From assembly GCA_013820855.1 (NCBI GenBank), contig JACDHV010000004.1:1-40854 (forward strand): a DNA stretch of 40,854 nt, given 5' to 3'. Positions 1 to 8,023 of this stretch are shown piece by piece; within the stretch, counting starts at the first letter, position 1; each line of letters opens with the position of its first letter. The DNA is from Gemmatimonadales bacterium (GTDB lineage Bacteria > Gemmatimonadota > Gemmatimonadetes > Gemmatimonadales > GWC2-71-9). Both the position numbers and the translations under genes were made by a program. The notes beneath the pieces were generated by a model that searched no databases, had not been told where the DNA came from, and worked only from the letters and a program-made list of their open reading frames with translations.

Positions 1-534
1 GGCGTGCTCCAGGATGCCGAAGCTTGAACGAGCCTCCTCACGCGAGACGGTGTCCGGGAGCGTGTCTCGGTAGTGCCCGAGCGGGATGACCGCGTGCGGC
101 CGCGCGGCCAGCCCGGGAAACCTGGCTTCCACCGCCCGCTGCCCGGACTCGCTCGGATGGATCACCGCATCCACCCGCCGCACGACCGCCGACCAGAACC
201 ACTCCTCCAGCTTCGGGTGTCGGGACTCGTGAGGCCGAGCGTTGTGGGCGGTCCAGACGACGGTCGCGCCGTGAAGGTGGGCCGCGTCGAGGATGGCGAG
301 CGCCGCGGCGGCGCCGGCGACCCTCAGGGCCAGGGGCCCCGCGTTGAGCGCCTTCTCCGGCCAGTGGACGTGCAGCACGTCGTACCCGCCTCGGAAGGCG
401 CGTGCCGGTGTGAAGTCGCGCACGCGCACGCCGAGGGCATCCAGATGGGAACAGAGCAGCCAGGTGTAGGGATTCTTCGCGCGCGCGCCCAGGCCAGGCC
501 AGGCCAGCACCCGAAGCGGGCGGCTATCGGGCAC
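1..534 (-). CDS. Glycosyltransferase, GT4-like (partial, C-terminus beyond window)
   Basis: The first 178 codons of a minus-strand gene run off the left edge, so it is missing from the ORF track. I read it by hand: after a GTG start it gives VPDSRPLRVLAWPG, then an HVHWPE stretch, TVVWTAHNARPHE and VIPLGHYRDTLPD. The HVHWPE, WTAHN and GHY motifs are typical of the N-terminal half of bacterial family-4 glycosyltransferases of exopolysaccharide clusters. The GTG overlaps the end of the upstream methyltransferase by 11 bases, implying translational coupling in the epimerase-methyltransferase-transferase operon. The predicted role is transfer of a sugar to a lipid-linked oligosaccharide at the cytoplasmic membrane. 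The C-terminal donor-binding half is not visible, so donor and linkage are unknown. Confidence 0.75.
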   Translation of the reverse strand, partial: MPDSRPLRVLAWPGLGARAKNPYTWLLCSHLDALGVRVRDFTPARAFRGGYDVLHVHWPEKALNAGPLALRVAGAAAALAILDAAHLHGATVVWTAHNARPHESRHPKLEEWFWSAVVRRVDAVIHPSESGQRAVEARFPGLAARPHAVIPLGHYRDTLPDTVSREEARSSFGILEHA

Positions 535-1279
535 CGGGTTGAAGCCGGCGGTCGGCCCGGACGATCACCGGCGACCCCAGCAGACCAGTGAGCGCGAGAG
601 ACCGGGCGAGCCCTTCGGCGGTGCGGGCCAGACGCACCGACCCCGCCATTCGGTACAGGGCCATCGGGAGCAGGAACTGCGGGCGCGTCGAGACCACCGA
701 GAACGACGCGTCGGAGAACGCCCGCGCCACTTCGCCCCGTCCGTAGAGCGCGAAGGGACGGGTGGTCCCCCGCTCGATCGAGTGCTTGATCCTGAAGAGT
801 GCGTTGGACGCGACGTTCACGCTGCGGCGCGCGGGATAGTCCACGATCACCCGGTGCCGGGCAACCCGGCAGAGCCCGCCGATCAGGCGCCGCCAGTCCA
901 CACTGTGCGCGATCAGCCGGTAGCAGATCACGGCATCGAAGCTCTGGGCGCCGTAGGGAAGGGCCTGGAGGTCGCCGGCGTCGAAGCGGCAGCGGCCGGC
1001 GGAGACGAGCGGCCGGAGGCGTGCCCCACAGGACGGATCGCTGCCCACCACCGTCACCTCATAGCCGGCCTCCACCAGGGGTGGGGCCACCTGCGCATGC
1101 CCGCCTCCCACGTCGAGCACCGTGGCTCCCGGCGGCAGCCCCGCCAGACAGTCGAGCGTGATCCGCGTCTGGGAATCCACGAACCACCGGCCGACCGGGC
1201 CCGCGAAGCGCCGAGCGTACGTCTCCGACGAGGACTCGATGTCGGCATCCTCGCGCGGCCTGATGTCCGCCGCCGTCAC
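524..1279 (-). CDS. Class I SAM-dependent methyltransferase
   Basis: A 251-residue protein with the Rossmann methyltransferase signature: motif I ATVLDVGGGHAQVAPPLVEAG near residue 40, an acidic strand (VVGSD), the post-I segment FDAGDLQALPYGAQSFDAV and a later YR(L)IAHS region, as in Methyltransf_11-type enzymes. The start is taken as the GTG at 1277-1279, which overlaps the TGA of the epimerase as GTGA. The longer 440-residue track ORF only reads antisense-type sequence through the epimerase gene. Lying between a sugar epimerase and a glycosyltransferase, it most likely methylates a sugar or polysaccharide intermediate in the cytoplasm, but the substrate cannot be read from sequence. Confidence 0.85.
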   Translation of the reverse strand: MTAADIRPREDADIESSSETYARRFAGPVGRWFVDSQTRITLDCLAGLPPGATVLDVGGGHAQVAPPLVEAGYEVTVVGSDPSCGARLRPLVSAGRCRFDAGDLQALPYGAQSFDAVICYRLIAHSVDWRRLIGGLCRVARHRVIVDYPARRSVNVASNALFRIKHSIERGTTRPFALYGRGEVARAFSDASFSVVSTRPQFLLPMALYRMAGSVRLARTAEGLARSLALTGLLGSPVIVRADRRLQPGAR

Positions 1280-2286
1280 TGCTGGTACGCGGCTTCGATG
1301 TACCCGTTGGCGACGTACCAGTCGAACGTCTCCCGGATGCCGTCGTTGAGCCTGACCCTGGGCTGGTAGCCGAGGAGGCGCTTGGCCTTCTCGATGCTGA
1401 AGGCCCGGCTCTTGGTGTAGAAGTCCACCCGCCGGCGGTGGATGGGCGGCTCGATGCCGAACGGGATGCAGAGCTTCTCGACCAGCGACCCGACCAGCTG
1501 GAAAGGCCGGACCGGCAGCCGAAGCCGGGGCGGCGGCACCCGCGCCGCCTCGGCGATCAAGGCGGCGAGTTCCGACAGCTTCAGATAATGCTCCCCGCCG
1601 AGAATGAAGATCTCCCCAACCGCATTCGGGTGGGTGGCGAGCAGGCGCAGCCCCTGCACCAGGTCGTTCACGTGCACCGCGTGATAGTAGTTCTCGCCCC
1701 CGCCGATCAGCGGAAAGCGCTGCTTGGCGACCATGCGGAACATCTTGAGCAGCCGGGTATCGCCCGGTCCGTAAATGGCCGTCGGCCTGGCGACGGCCAG
1801 GGGAATCCGGTTCCGATAGGTGAGGGCCAGCTGCTCGGCCTCGCACTTCGTCTCCTGGTAGATGTCACCCGGCCCGTAGGCGGTCCGCTCGTCGGCCGGG
1901 GGCGACGTGATGTTCCCATGCACGCCGACGGTGCTGCAGTGGAGATACCGGCGAACGCCGGCCGCGACCGCGGCGTCGAGCAGCCGCCTGGACGCATCGA
2001 CGTTGACTTCGCGATAGCGCGAATCCGGGTGCTTGGCTTCCCGGTAGACCGCCGCGAGATGATACACCGTGGCCACGTCCGCCATGGCCCGTTCCACCAC
2101 TCCGGGGGCGGCGAGATCGCCCTCGACGATGTCCACCTCCCTCGGAAGTATCTCGCGGGCTCGGGCCGCCGACCGGGCGATGACCCGAACCCGCTCGCCG
2201 TCGTGCACGAGCGCGCGCACCAGATGGCTGCCGGTGAATCCGGTGGCGCCGGTGACCAGCGTGAGACCTGGGGACGGCTCCATCAT
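1276..2286 (-). CDS. NAD-dependent sugar epimerase/dehydratase (extended SDR)
   Basis: A 336-residue extended short-chain dehydrogenase/reductase. It starts MMEPSPGLTLVTGATGFTGSHLV, so the nucleotide-binding GxxGxxG lies near residue 14. DIVEGDL and YHLAAVYRE follow, the catalytic Ser/Thr region is HCSTVGVHG, and YQETK supplies the active-site Tyr and Lys. ARPTAIYGPGD is the usual substrate-loop motif. The family interconverts or dehydrates nucleotide-linked sugars; the overall look also resembles HpnA-like or dihydroflavonol-reductase-like members, so the substrate is open. The track ORF extends far upstream only because the opposite strand is open. ATG at 2284-2286 is the natural start; a second ATG follows directly. 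First gene of a three-gene minus-strand operon. Confidence 0.88.
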   Translation of the reverse strand: MMEPSPGLTLVTGATGFTGSHLVRALVHDGERVRVIARSAARAREILPREVDIVEGDLAAPGVVERAMADVATVYHLAAVYREAKHPDSRYREVNVDASRRLLDAAVAAGVRRYLHCSTVGVHGNITSPPADERTAYGPGDIYQETKCEAEQLALTYRNRIPLAVARPTAIYGPGDTRLLKMFRMVAKQRFPLIGGGENYYHAVHVNDLVQGLRLLATHPNAVGEIFILGGEHYLKLSELAALIAEAARVPPPRLRLPVRPFQLVGSLVEKLCIPFGIEPPIHRRRVDFYTKSRAFSIEKAKRLLGYQPRVRLNDGIRETFDWYVANGYIEAAYQQ

Positions 2287-2336
2287 CCGGCGTCGGAACC
2301 CTCTATGTTTGTGGAGCCGGACCCCCAGGACCGAGT

Positions 2337-2352
2337 TGTGACGACAATCACG
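2337..2352. promoter_or_regulatory. CRP/FNR-like inverted repeat in divergent promoter region
   Basis: TGTGA-CGACAA-TCACG has the TGTGA-N6-TCACA layout of a CRP/FNR-family operator with one mismatch. It sits 50 bases upstream of the epimerase ATG and about 140 bases upstream of the GT4 ATG, inside the only divergent spacer of the polysaccharide locus. A regulator bound here could control both arms. This is a single site recognised by eye and no regulator gene is in the window. Confidence 0.3.
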
Positions 2353-2493
2353 ACCCCTGGAGGCCGACTGCTGTAAGTAGAAGGTGCGAGAATGGGCGGC
2401 GAAACTGCGGGTCTCGACATGCAGGATTACTACACTTCGAAAGTCGATCATGTCAACGGCCTGCGTCACACCAGCACGCGAGGGTGCAACACC

Positions 2494-3750
2494 ATGACGA
2501 TTGCCCCGACCCGCCCTCTGACGACCGTTGACCGGATCGCCCCGCCCGCGGAGCGCCTCCGGATCGGGCTCATGCTTCGGGCCATCGACGACGTGGACGG
2601 CCAGGGCATCTATATCCGGAAGCTCTGCGACGCGCTGTTCGAGATGGATACTCACAACGAGTATGTGGCCCTCTACAGCCATGCCGCGCAGGCCGGGCGC
2701 TATCGGCACCGTCCCAACGTTCGCGAGGTGGTGGTACCCGGGAGGAACAAGCTGGTGTGGGACCAGGTGCGGGTCCCGCTGGCCGCCCGCCGCGAGCGGC
2801 TCGACGTGCTCTTCCACCACAAGTTCAGCATTCCGCTGGTATCCCCCTGCCCCACGGTCGTGCAGCAGCGCGGCACCGAGTACTGGAGTCATCCCGAGTT
2901 TTACGTGGGGTGGTCCGGGTGCCTCGACCGGCTCTACAACCGGATGATGATTCCGCTCTACTGTCGCCGGGCAGCGCGGGTGCTCACCAACTCCAATACG
3001 CTGGGCGAGGAGCTGGTGCGTTACGTGGGGGTGCCCCGCTCGAAGCTCCGCACGGTCTATGCGTCGGCCGACAGGAGCTTCCGCTCGGTCACCGACCAGA
3101 AGGTGCTCGCCGACGTGCGGGAGCGCTACCGGCTTCCCCGCGAACCCTTCCTGCTGATGGTCGCCAAGGGGCACCAGATCGTGGGGCAGGCCTCGGGAAA
3201 GGCCCTCACGCCGAGGAAGAACGTCGCGACGGCCCTGGAGGCCTACGGCCGCATGCGAAAGCGGGTAGCCCAGCGGGGCGAGCTGGCGCCGCGGCTGGTG
3301 ATCCTGGGAGTCGGCATCGCGGAGCGGCTGACGCGCGAGACGATCGCCGAGCACACGGACCCCTCCTCTGTGCACACGCCGGGCTTCGTCGAGTTCGGCG
3401 ACATGCCGGCGCTCTACAGCATGGCGCGGGCGCTGATCTTTCCGTCGCGCTACGAGAGCTTCGGCATTCCGATCGTAGAGGCCATGGCATGCGGCTGCCC
3501 GGTGGTGACCGCGACGACGTCGGCCTGCCCCGAGGTGGCGGGCGGCGCCGCCCTGCTGGTGCACCCGGACGACGTGGCCGGCCTCGCGACCGCGCTGGAG
3601 CGCGTCAGTCTGGACGACCGGCTGACGAGGGAGCTGCGGAGCCGGGGAATCCGGCGGGCGGCGGACTTTTCCTGGAGCCGGAGCGCGCTCATGCTGCTCT
3701 CGGAGCTCCGGACGGCGGCCGCCTTCCGATCGGCCGCAGTGGCGCGCTAG
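2494..3750 (+). CDS. Glycosyltransferase family 4 (GT-B fold)
   Basis: A 418-residue protein with a clear GT4 C-terminal half. It has the donor-domain entry KALTPRKNVATALEAYGRM, a VHTPGFVEFGDMPALYSMA segment and the diagnostic E-x7-E region SRYESFGIPIVEAMACGCPVV, followed by CPEVAGGAALLVHPDD. The N-terminal half contains GIYIRKLCDALF and TVVQQRGTEYW, typical of the acceptor side. It should transfer a nucleotide-sugar-derived residue during polysaccharide assembly on the cytoplasmic face. I take ATG 2494 (MTIAPTRP); an in-frame ATG at 2392 with an AAGGTG upstream would add 34 residues that do not look like protein of this family. It leads a plus-strand operon with the GT25 gene 6 bases downstream. 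Confidence 0.87.
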   Translation: MTIAPTRPLTTVDRIAPPAERLRIGLMLRAIDDVDGQGIYIRKLCDALFEMDTHNEYVALYSHAAQAGRYRHRPNVREVVVPGRNKLVWDQVRVPLAARRERLDVLFHHKFSIPLVSPCPTVVQQRGTEYWSHPEFYVGWSGCLDRLYNRMMIPLYCRRAARVLTNSNTLGEELVRYVGVPRSKLRTVYASADRSFRSVTDQKVLADVRERYRLPREPFLLMVAKGHQIVGQASGKALTPRKNVATALEAYGRMRKRVAQRGELAPRLVILGVGIAERLTRETIAEHTDPSSVHTPGFVEFGDMPALYSMARALIFPSRYESFGIPIVEAMACGCPVVTATTSACPEVAGGAALLVHPDDVAGLATALERVSLDDRLTRELRSRGIRRAADFSWSRSALMLLSELRTAAAFRSAAVAR

Positions 3751-3756
3751 CCAGCC

Positions 3757-4593
3757 GTGTCGGGTGAGACAAAGGTGGTGGTGATCAGTCTGCCCGACGC
3801 GGCGGACCGCCGGGCCGCGTTCGCGGACCGGGCGCGCGTGACGTCCATCCCCTGGACCTGGTTCGATGCCCATCGAGTGCTGGCCCCCGGACTGACCCAC
3901 GAGCCCGACGAGGCGATCGTCGCCAAGGGGCGGCCGATGTATCCTGGCGAGCTGGGGTGCTACTCCAGCCACTACGCCGCCTGGTCCATGTTCCTGGAAT
4001 CGGGAGCGAGCCGGATGCTCGTGCTCGAGGACGACACGATCGTGGACTGGGGCTTCCTCGAGACGCTGGTGACGGTCGACCTCCAGGCGGCCGGCGTTCA
4101 CTACCTGAAACTCTATGCCGAGCGGCCGTGCGCCCTTCGGGAAGTGCTGCGCCACGCCATCGAGCAGCAGCGCACCCTTGTGGAATTCCTGGACCGGCCC
4201 CTCGGCACCCAGGGGTACGTCGTCACGCGCGAGGGCGCCGAGCGATTCGTGCGCCACTGCCGGCGGGTCCTGCGGCCGCTCGACGACGAGCTCGACCGGT
4301 CGTGGGAGCACGGGGTACCCTGCCTCGGCATCCTGCGGCCGCTCGACGACGAGCTCGACCGGTCGTGGGAGCACGGGGTACCCTGCCTCGGCATCTTTCC
4401 GTTCCCTCTGCTCGAGCAGTCCACGTCCTCCACGATCGGCCCGGCGAGATTCGGGCGCTTCACGATACCGGGCCGGCTGCTCGCGCGGCGCCAGGCGATG
4501 AAGATGCGGGACCGCGCCCTCCGTCTGCGGCAGCGCCTCCGTCTGCTCACCGCTGGACGGCCGGCGGCGCTGCAGTCGCTGGTGGCCAGTTGA
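3757..4593 (+). CDS. Glycosyltransferase family 25 (LPS-type) with internal duplication
   Basis: A 278-residue protein starting at GTG. It begins VVVISLPDAADRRAAF, the usual start of family 25 (LPS glycosyltransferase / PF01755), and continues with PGELGCYSSHYAAW and MLVLEDDTIV, whose acidic motif is the expected metal- or nucleotide-binding site. LGTQGYVVTREGAERF is also characteristic. These enzymes add a hexose to lipopolysaccharide or a related glycan. Near residues 171-213 a 21-residue block containing PLDDELDRSWEHG is present twice in exact tandem; normal members have it once. The reading frame is kept, but folding around the C-terminal acceptor region may be affected. Its stop overlaps the flippase TTG start. 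Confidence 0.82.
   Translation: MSGETKVVVISLPDAADRRAAFADRARVTSIPWTWFDAHRVLAPGLTHEPDEAIVAKGRPMYPGELGCYSSHYAAWSMFLESGASRMLVLEDDTIVDWGFLETLVTVDLQAAGVHYLKLYAERPCALREVLRHAIEQQRTLVEFLDRPLGTQGYVVTREGAERFVRHCRRVLRPLDDELDRSWEHGVPCLGILRPLDDELDRSWEHGVPCLGIFPFPLLEQSTSSTIGPARFGRFTIPGRLLARRQAMKMRDRALRLRQRLRLLTAGRPAALQSLVAS
4268..4395 (+). repeat. Exact 63-bp tandem duplication inside the GT25 gene
   Basis: Bases 4268-4332 match 4331-4395 without a mismatch, giving two full copies with period 63 (21 codons). Third codon positions are identical too, so the event is very recent or an assembly artefact. Both copies contain GAGCTCGACCGGTCGTGGG and a GGTACC site. It is in frame and introduces no stop. Confidence 0.95.
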
Positions 4594-6164
4594 CCGGCCG
4601 CGGCGACAACGAGCTCGACGACCCCCTGGACGGGGCTTCCGCCCCCGAGATCGAATCCGCGGCGCCCGAGCCTCCCCGACCGCCGCTCGACCTGAAGGAA
4701 AAGACCGCCCGATCGATCATCTGGACCATCGTCCGCACCGGCTCCGATTACATCCTCTCGTTCGCGGTCTTCGCCGTCCTCGCGCGCACCCTCGGCCCCG
4801 AGGCCTTCGGCATCTTCGCGCTGGCCGTGGCCTTCGCCGAGTTCGGAAGGATCCTCCCCTCGGCAGGACTCACGACCGCCATTCAGCGCGCCAGGGAGGT
4901 GCCGCCGGTCATGGCGGATACCGTGTTCTGGACCTCGCTGGCCATCGCGGTCCTGGCCGCCGGCGCGATGGCCGTTCTCGCCGGCCCGATCGCCAACGCC
5001 TTCGGCGAGCCGGCGGTGGCTCCGCTGCTCGTGGCGCTCGGTGCCGTTCTGGTGGTGTCCGTCGCGGGCGGAACTCACATCGCCCTCATGCTCCGGGAGT
5101 TCGGGCATCGGGCCATGGCGACGCGGTCGGTCGTGAGCAATCTGGCGGGGGGCGCGGCCGCGCTGGCGGCGGCGAGCGCCGGCTGGGGCGCCTGGAGCCT
5201 GGTGGTGCAGCGCGGCGTCACCGAGGTGGCAGGCACGGCGATGGCGTGGCACGCGTACCGCTGGATGCCCGGCCGACTGTTCTCGCTCGAGGTGCTCCGA
5301 AGCCTGGCCGGTTTCAGCGCCAGCATGACGATCACCCAGATTCTCTTCGTCGCCCTGGTGCGGGTGCAGGACGTCATCATCGGGCGCACCATCGGCATCG
5401 CGGCGGTCGGCGTGTACCGAACCGCGTGGCGAACCGTCGAGCTCATCGCGCAGGGCGTGATCATGCCGTTCTCCCAGGTCGCCCTGCCGACGCTTGGCCG
5501 GCTGCAGGACGACCTCCCGGCGTTCCGGAAGGCCTACCTGCGCATCATCGGCGTGAGCGCGGCGCTGGCGTTCCCTGCGATCATCGGATTCGCCGTGCTC
5601 GCGCCGGTGGCCATTCCGCTCATCTTCGGGCCCCAGTGGGAGGAGAGCGCCGGCATCGCCCGGCTGCTCGGGCTCATGGCGGTGCCCTTCATCGTGAACC
5701 GCTTCGCCGGCCCGGCGCTCGCGACGCTGGGACGCTCCGGCCTGCTGGCGAAGATCGCGGGCCTCCAACTCGCCCTGACGGTCGTGCTGACCCTCGCCGC
5801 TGCCCCGTACGGCCTCCTCGCCATTGCGGCGGCGTACGTGGCGCGCGCCTACCTAGTTCTCCCGATCCAGATGTGGGCGTTCCGGAAGTACAGCGGCCTC
5901 GGCTACGGTGAGCTGCTGCGAACGCTCGCACCGCCCCTGCTCACCTCCCTGGTCATGGCGGGAGCGCTTCTCGGGCTGGAGTCTCTCGTGGGCGCGCGCT
6001 TCGACAGCCGTGCCGTCTACCTGCTCTTCATGATCTCGGCCGGCTGCGCGATGTACACGGCCGCCATGCTCCTGTTCGCCCGGGCCTTCGTCGCCCGGCA
6101 AGTGCGGGATTTCAGACGGCTGCTCCCCGGCGCCGCGGCGAAGCTCTCGAGGGCCGGGGCATGA
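4590..6164 (+). CDS. Wzx-type oligosaccharide flippase (MOP superfamily)
   Basis: About 524 residues with a hydrophilic N-terminus, then EKTARSIIWTIVRTGSDYILSFAVFAVLARTLGPEAFGIFALAVAF, the classic opening of polysaccharide-biosynthesis flippases (PF13440/PF01943). Roughly 12-14 hydrophobic helices follow to the end. The conserved VGVYRTAWRTVELI and PTLGRLQDD region is visible near residues 275-310. It should flip lipid-linked repeat units across the inner membrane. Start choice: TTG at 4590 overlaps the GT25 stop as TTGA and is in frame; there is no ATG before the first membrane segments, so TTG is preferred but unproven. The stop overlaps an ATG as ATGA at 6161. Confidence 0.88.
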   Translation: MTGRGDNELDDPLDGASAPEIESAAPEPPRPPLDLKEKTARSIIWTIVRTGSDYILSFAVFAVLARTLGPEAFGIFALAVAFAEFGRILPSAGLTTAIQRAREVPPVMADTVFWTSLAIAVLAAGAMAVLAGPIANAFGEPAVAPLLVALGAVLVVSVAGGTHIALMLREFGHRAMATRSVVSNLAGGAAALAAASAGWGAWSLVVQRGVTEVAGTAMAWHAYRWMPGRLFSLEVLRSLAGFSASMTITQILFVALVRVQDVIIGRTIGIAAVGVYRTAWRTVELIAQGVIMPFSQVALPTLGRLQDDLPAFRKAYLRIIGVSAALAFPAIIGFAVLAPVAIPLIFGPQWEESAGIARLLGLMAVPFIVNRFAGPALATLGRSGLLAKIAGLQLALTVVLTLAAAPYGLLAIAAAYVARAYLVLPIQMWAFRKYSGLGYGELLRTLAPPLLTSLVMAGALLGLESLVGARFDSRAVYLLFMISAGCAMYTAAMLLFARAFVARQVRDFRRLLPGAAAKLSRAGA

Positions 6165-6213
6165 GCGCCAGAGGCGTGATGGCCCCCGGCGGCCAGGCGG
6201 AGTCGGGCAGCCG

Positions 6214-7068
6214 ATGTACTTCCGGCACCGCCGAGGGTTGGGGCCGCGCTACGTCGCCTCCGGCGAGGCCTTCTCCGAGGCCGCCCTCCGGCGCTCGTTG
6301 CCGGGTGGGCCGATCTTCATCCATGGAGGCGGGAACTTCGGCGACCTCTGGCCGCGCCACCCGGAGTTCCGGGAGCATCTGCTGGAGCGGTTTCGGGATC
6401 GAGAGATCGTTCAACTGCCGCAGTCGATCCATTTCGACGACCCTGCCCGGATCGCCAGGACGGCGCGGGCCGTCGCGCGACACGGCAACTTCAAGCTCTT
6501 CGTGCGGGACCGACCCTCGTACGACTTCGCGGCCGCCCACTTCGACTGCGAGACCACCCTCTGTCCCGACATGGCGCTGTTCCTCGGACCGCTCGTGCGG
6601 GCGAGCCCCGAGGTGGACGTGCTCCACCTCCGCCGGACCGACAAGGAGCGCGCGCTGGGACAGGCCACGCCGGGATCGGGATACACCTTCCGGGTGGCCG
6701 ACTGGCTGGGGGAAAGCAGGATCTCCCTCGAAGCCGCCAAGCTGCTCCGGGTCCTGCGCGAGCTGGCGGGAGGGCGGCGGGACCGCCTGGCGCTGCGCTC
6801 CGCGCGCTACGACACGGCCGCGGGCGCGCGGGTGCGGCGCGGGTGCGGGCTGCTGTCTTCGGGCCGCGTCGTCGTCACCGACCGGCTTCACGCTCACATT
6901 CTCTGCCTGCTGCTCGGCATTCCGCACGCGGTGCTCGACAACAGCTACGGCAAGCTGGCCCGGTTCCTGGACGCATGGACCGGCGACATCGCCGGCGTGC
7001 ATCGGGCGCATTCGGTCGAGGACGCCGAGCAATGGGCCGCGGCCATGGTGGAAAGGGCCGGCCGGTGA
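6214..7068 (+). CDS. Polysaccharide pyruvyltransferase, N-terminally truncated
   Basis: A 284-residue ORF of the polysaccharide pyruvyltransferase family (PF04230). It shows IFIHGGGNFGDLWPRHPEFRE, VQLPQSIHFDD, LFVRDRPSYDF and the C-terminal VTDRLHAHILCLLLGIPHAVLDNSYGK. The family adds ketal pyruvate to exopolysaccharide sugars. Intact members begin some 50 residues earlier with a hydrophobic strand and an N-x-GD segment; here the protein opens at MYFRHRRGLGPRYVASGEAF. The flippase stop is overlapped by an ATG (ATGA at 6161) that would be the expected start, but it is in another frame. This suggests a deletion or indel between 6164 and 6214, so the gene may be non-functional. Confidence 0.75.
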   Translation: MYFRHRRGLGPRYVASGEAFSEAALRRSLPGGPIFIHGGGNFGDLWPRHPEFREHLLERFRDREIVQLPQSIHFDDPARIARTARAVARHGNFKLFVRDRPSYDFAAAHFDCETTLCPDMALFLGPLVRASPEVDVLHLRRTDKERALGQATPGSGYTFRVADWLGESRISLEAAKLLRVLRELAGGRRDRLALRSARYDTAAGARVRRGCGLLSSGRVVVTDRLHAHILCLLLGIPHAVLDNSYGKLARFLDAWTGDIAGVHRAHSVEDAEQWAAAMVERAGR

Positions 7069-7295
7069 GACCGCCATCGTTCCTCACGGTCATCGTGGCC
7101 GTCAATCCGCCGTGCTCGTGCTCTCCGCCGTGGCGCCAAGCTGGCTCGGCGACACGACCCCGTGTATCCTCTCCCCATGCACCATCCTTCCGCGCGGCCC
7201 CTCCGATTTCCGTCCGTCACGCACCCTGCCGATTTCCGCCGGCGACCCGGAGCGTCTCACCAGGGCTCGCGCGCCGCCGCCGGAACGGGAGCGGC

Positions 7296-7490
7296 ATGAC
7301 CGAGCGCAAGGGAGACGTTCGCCCGGCCGACCCGCCGCCACAGGACATGGTGGTTCACAAGAGCACCCGCGAATGCCCCATGATCGAGCCGCACCCGCGG
7401 ACCTCGTGCGGGATCGTGCGCGAGCGCGAAGCGAACCGCGAGCGCGCCGACGAGGAGCGCCGAAAGGCACGGCGTCAGGGGGGCGGCTGA
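7296..7490 (+). CDS. Small hypothetical protein (64 aa)
   Basis: Sixty-four residues, highly charged: MTERKGDVRPADPPPQDMVV, then a central part with two cysteines (RECPMIEPHP and TSCGIVRERE) and a basic Arg/Glu-rich tail. A GGGAG six bases before the ATG supports translation. No family recognised; no signal peptide or membrane segment. It is preceded by 227 bases in which I see nothing firm. Its 3' end overlaps the end of the minus-strand DUF5985-like gene by 16 bases, which weakens the case slightly. Confidence 0.42.
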   Translation: MTERKGDVRPADPPPQDMVVHKSTRECPMIEPHPRTSCGIVREREANRERADEERRKARRQGGG

Positions 7491-7765
7491 GGGGTGGAGC
7501 GGTTCTTGTCCACGATGGCCCCGAGGATGAGGAGGAAGGCGAACAGCCGCACGAGGTAGAGCGCCGTCTGGTCCTCGGCCATGTCCCGGCTGAAGACGAG
7601 CGCGAGCCGCTGAACGCCGAGCACCCCGAAGGCCGCGGCGAAGATGGCGAACAGCCGGTCGCCGGTCCCCCGCCAGTAGCGCAGGAAGAACAGCGAGGTG
7701 ACGGCGTAGCCCATCACGATCGCGCCAGAGACGAGGTGGGCGATGACGGCCCGGACGCCCGTCAT
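7475..7765 (-). CDS. Small membrane protein, DUF5985-like (second of a pair)
   Basis: Ninety-six residues with three predicted hydrophobic helices (LVSGAIVMGYAVTSLFFLRYW, LFAIFAAAFGVLGVQRLALV, YLVRLFAFLLILGAIV) and an ending in DKNR plus a Pro tail. The FFLRYWRxTGDRLF and FLLILxAIxDKNR motifs are those I associate with DUF5985-type proteins of unknown function. The ATG overlaps the stop of the neighbouring small membrane gene (ATGA), so the two are translationally coupled. Function unknown; coupling to a winged-helix gene and two histidine kinases suggests a membrane component of a signalling module. Confidence 0.75.
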   Translation of the reverse strand: MTGVRAVIAHLVSGAIVMGYAVTSLFFLRYWRGTGDRLFAIFAAAFGVLGVQRLALVFSRDMAEDQTALYLVRLFAFLLILGAIVDKNRSTPQPPP

Positions 7766-8022
7766 CCGGCGTCCCAGACCATGCCGTAGATCAGCACGCC
7801 CAGGCCGGCGAGTACCGGCAGGCTCCGCCAGATCGCCAGGTCCATCCGGGGGCCGATCACCACCAGGTCCACCACCAGCATGACGTTGCCGAGCGTGAAC
7901 CCGACGAACGCGAGCCCGCTCCACAGGAGCAGGCGAACGTTCCGCCGGCGGTACCCACGCAGCAGCAGGATCGCGCACGCGAGGCTCGTGAGGGCGCAGA
8001 GCACGTACACGGCGGACGCCAT
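7762..8022 (-). CDS. Small membrane protein, DUF5985-like (first of a pair)
   Basis: Eighty-six residues from MASAVYVLCALTSLACAILL to the C-terminus, with three hydrophobic segments and the loop RGYRRRNVRLLLWSGLAFVGF. The last helix is LAGLGVLIYGMVW. I recognise the general form of DUF5985 proteins. The start follows a strong AGGAGG-type ribosome site seven bases upstream, so the longer track ORF start is rejected. It lies one base after the winged-helix gene and overlaps its paralogue-like partner, forming a tight three-gene cassette. No catalytic residues are evident, and a heterodimer with the partner is only a guess. Confidence 0.78.
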   Translation of the reverse strand: MASAVYVLCALTSLACAILLLRGYRRRNVRLLLWSGLAFVGFTLGNVMLVVDLVVIGPRMDLAIWRSLPVLAGLGVLIYGMVWDAG

Positions 8023-8023
8023 C

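Noticed and set aside
2287-4374. N-terminal 696 residues of the 1032-residue minus ORF
   Set aside because: Antisense of the GT4 and GT25 genes; the epimerase starts at 2286.
6161-7789. 542-residue ORF starting at the ATGA overlap with the flippase
   Set aside because: Frame-shifted reading of the pyruvyltransferase; Ser/Arg/Pro-rich with no motifs. Only its start codon is of interest as a relic.
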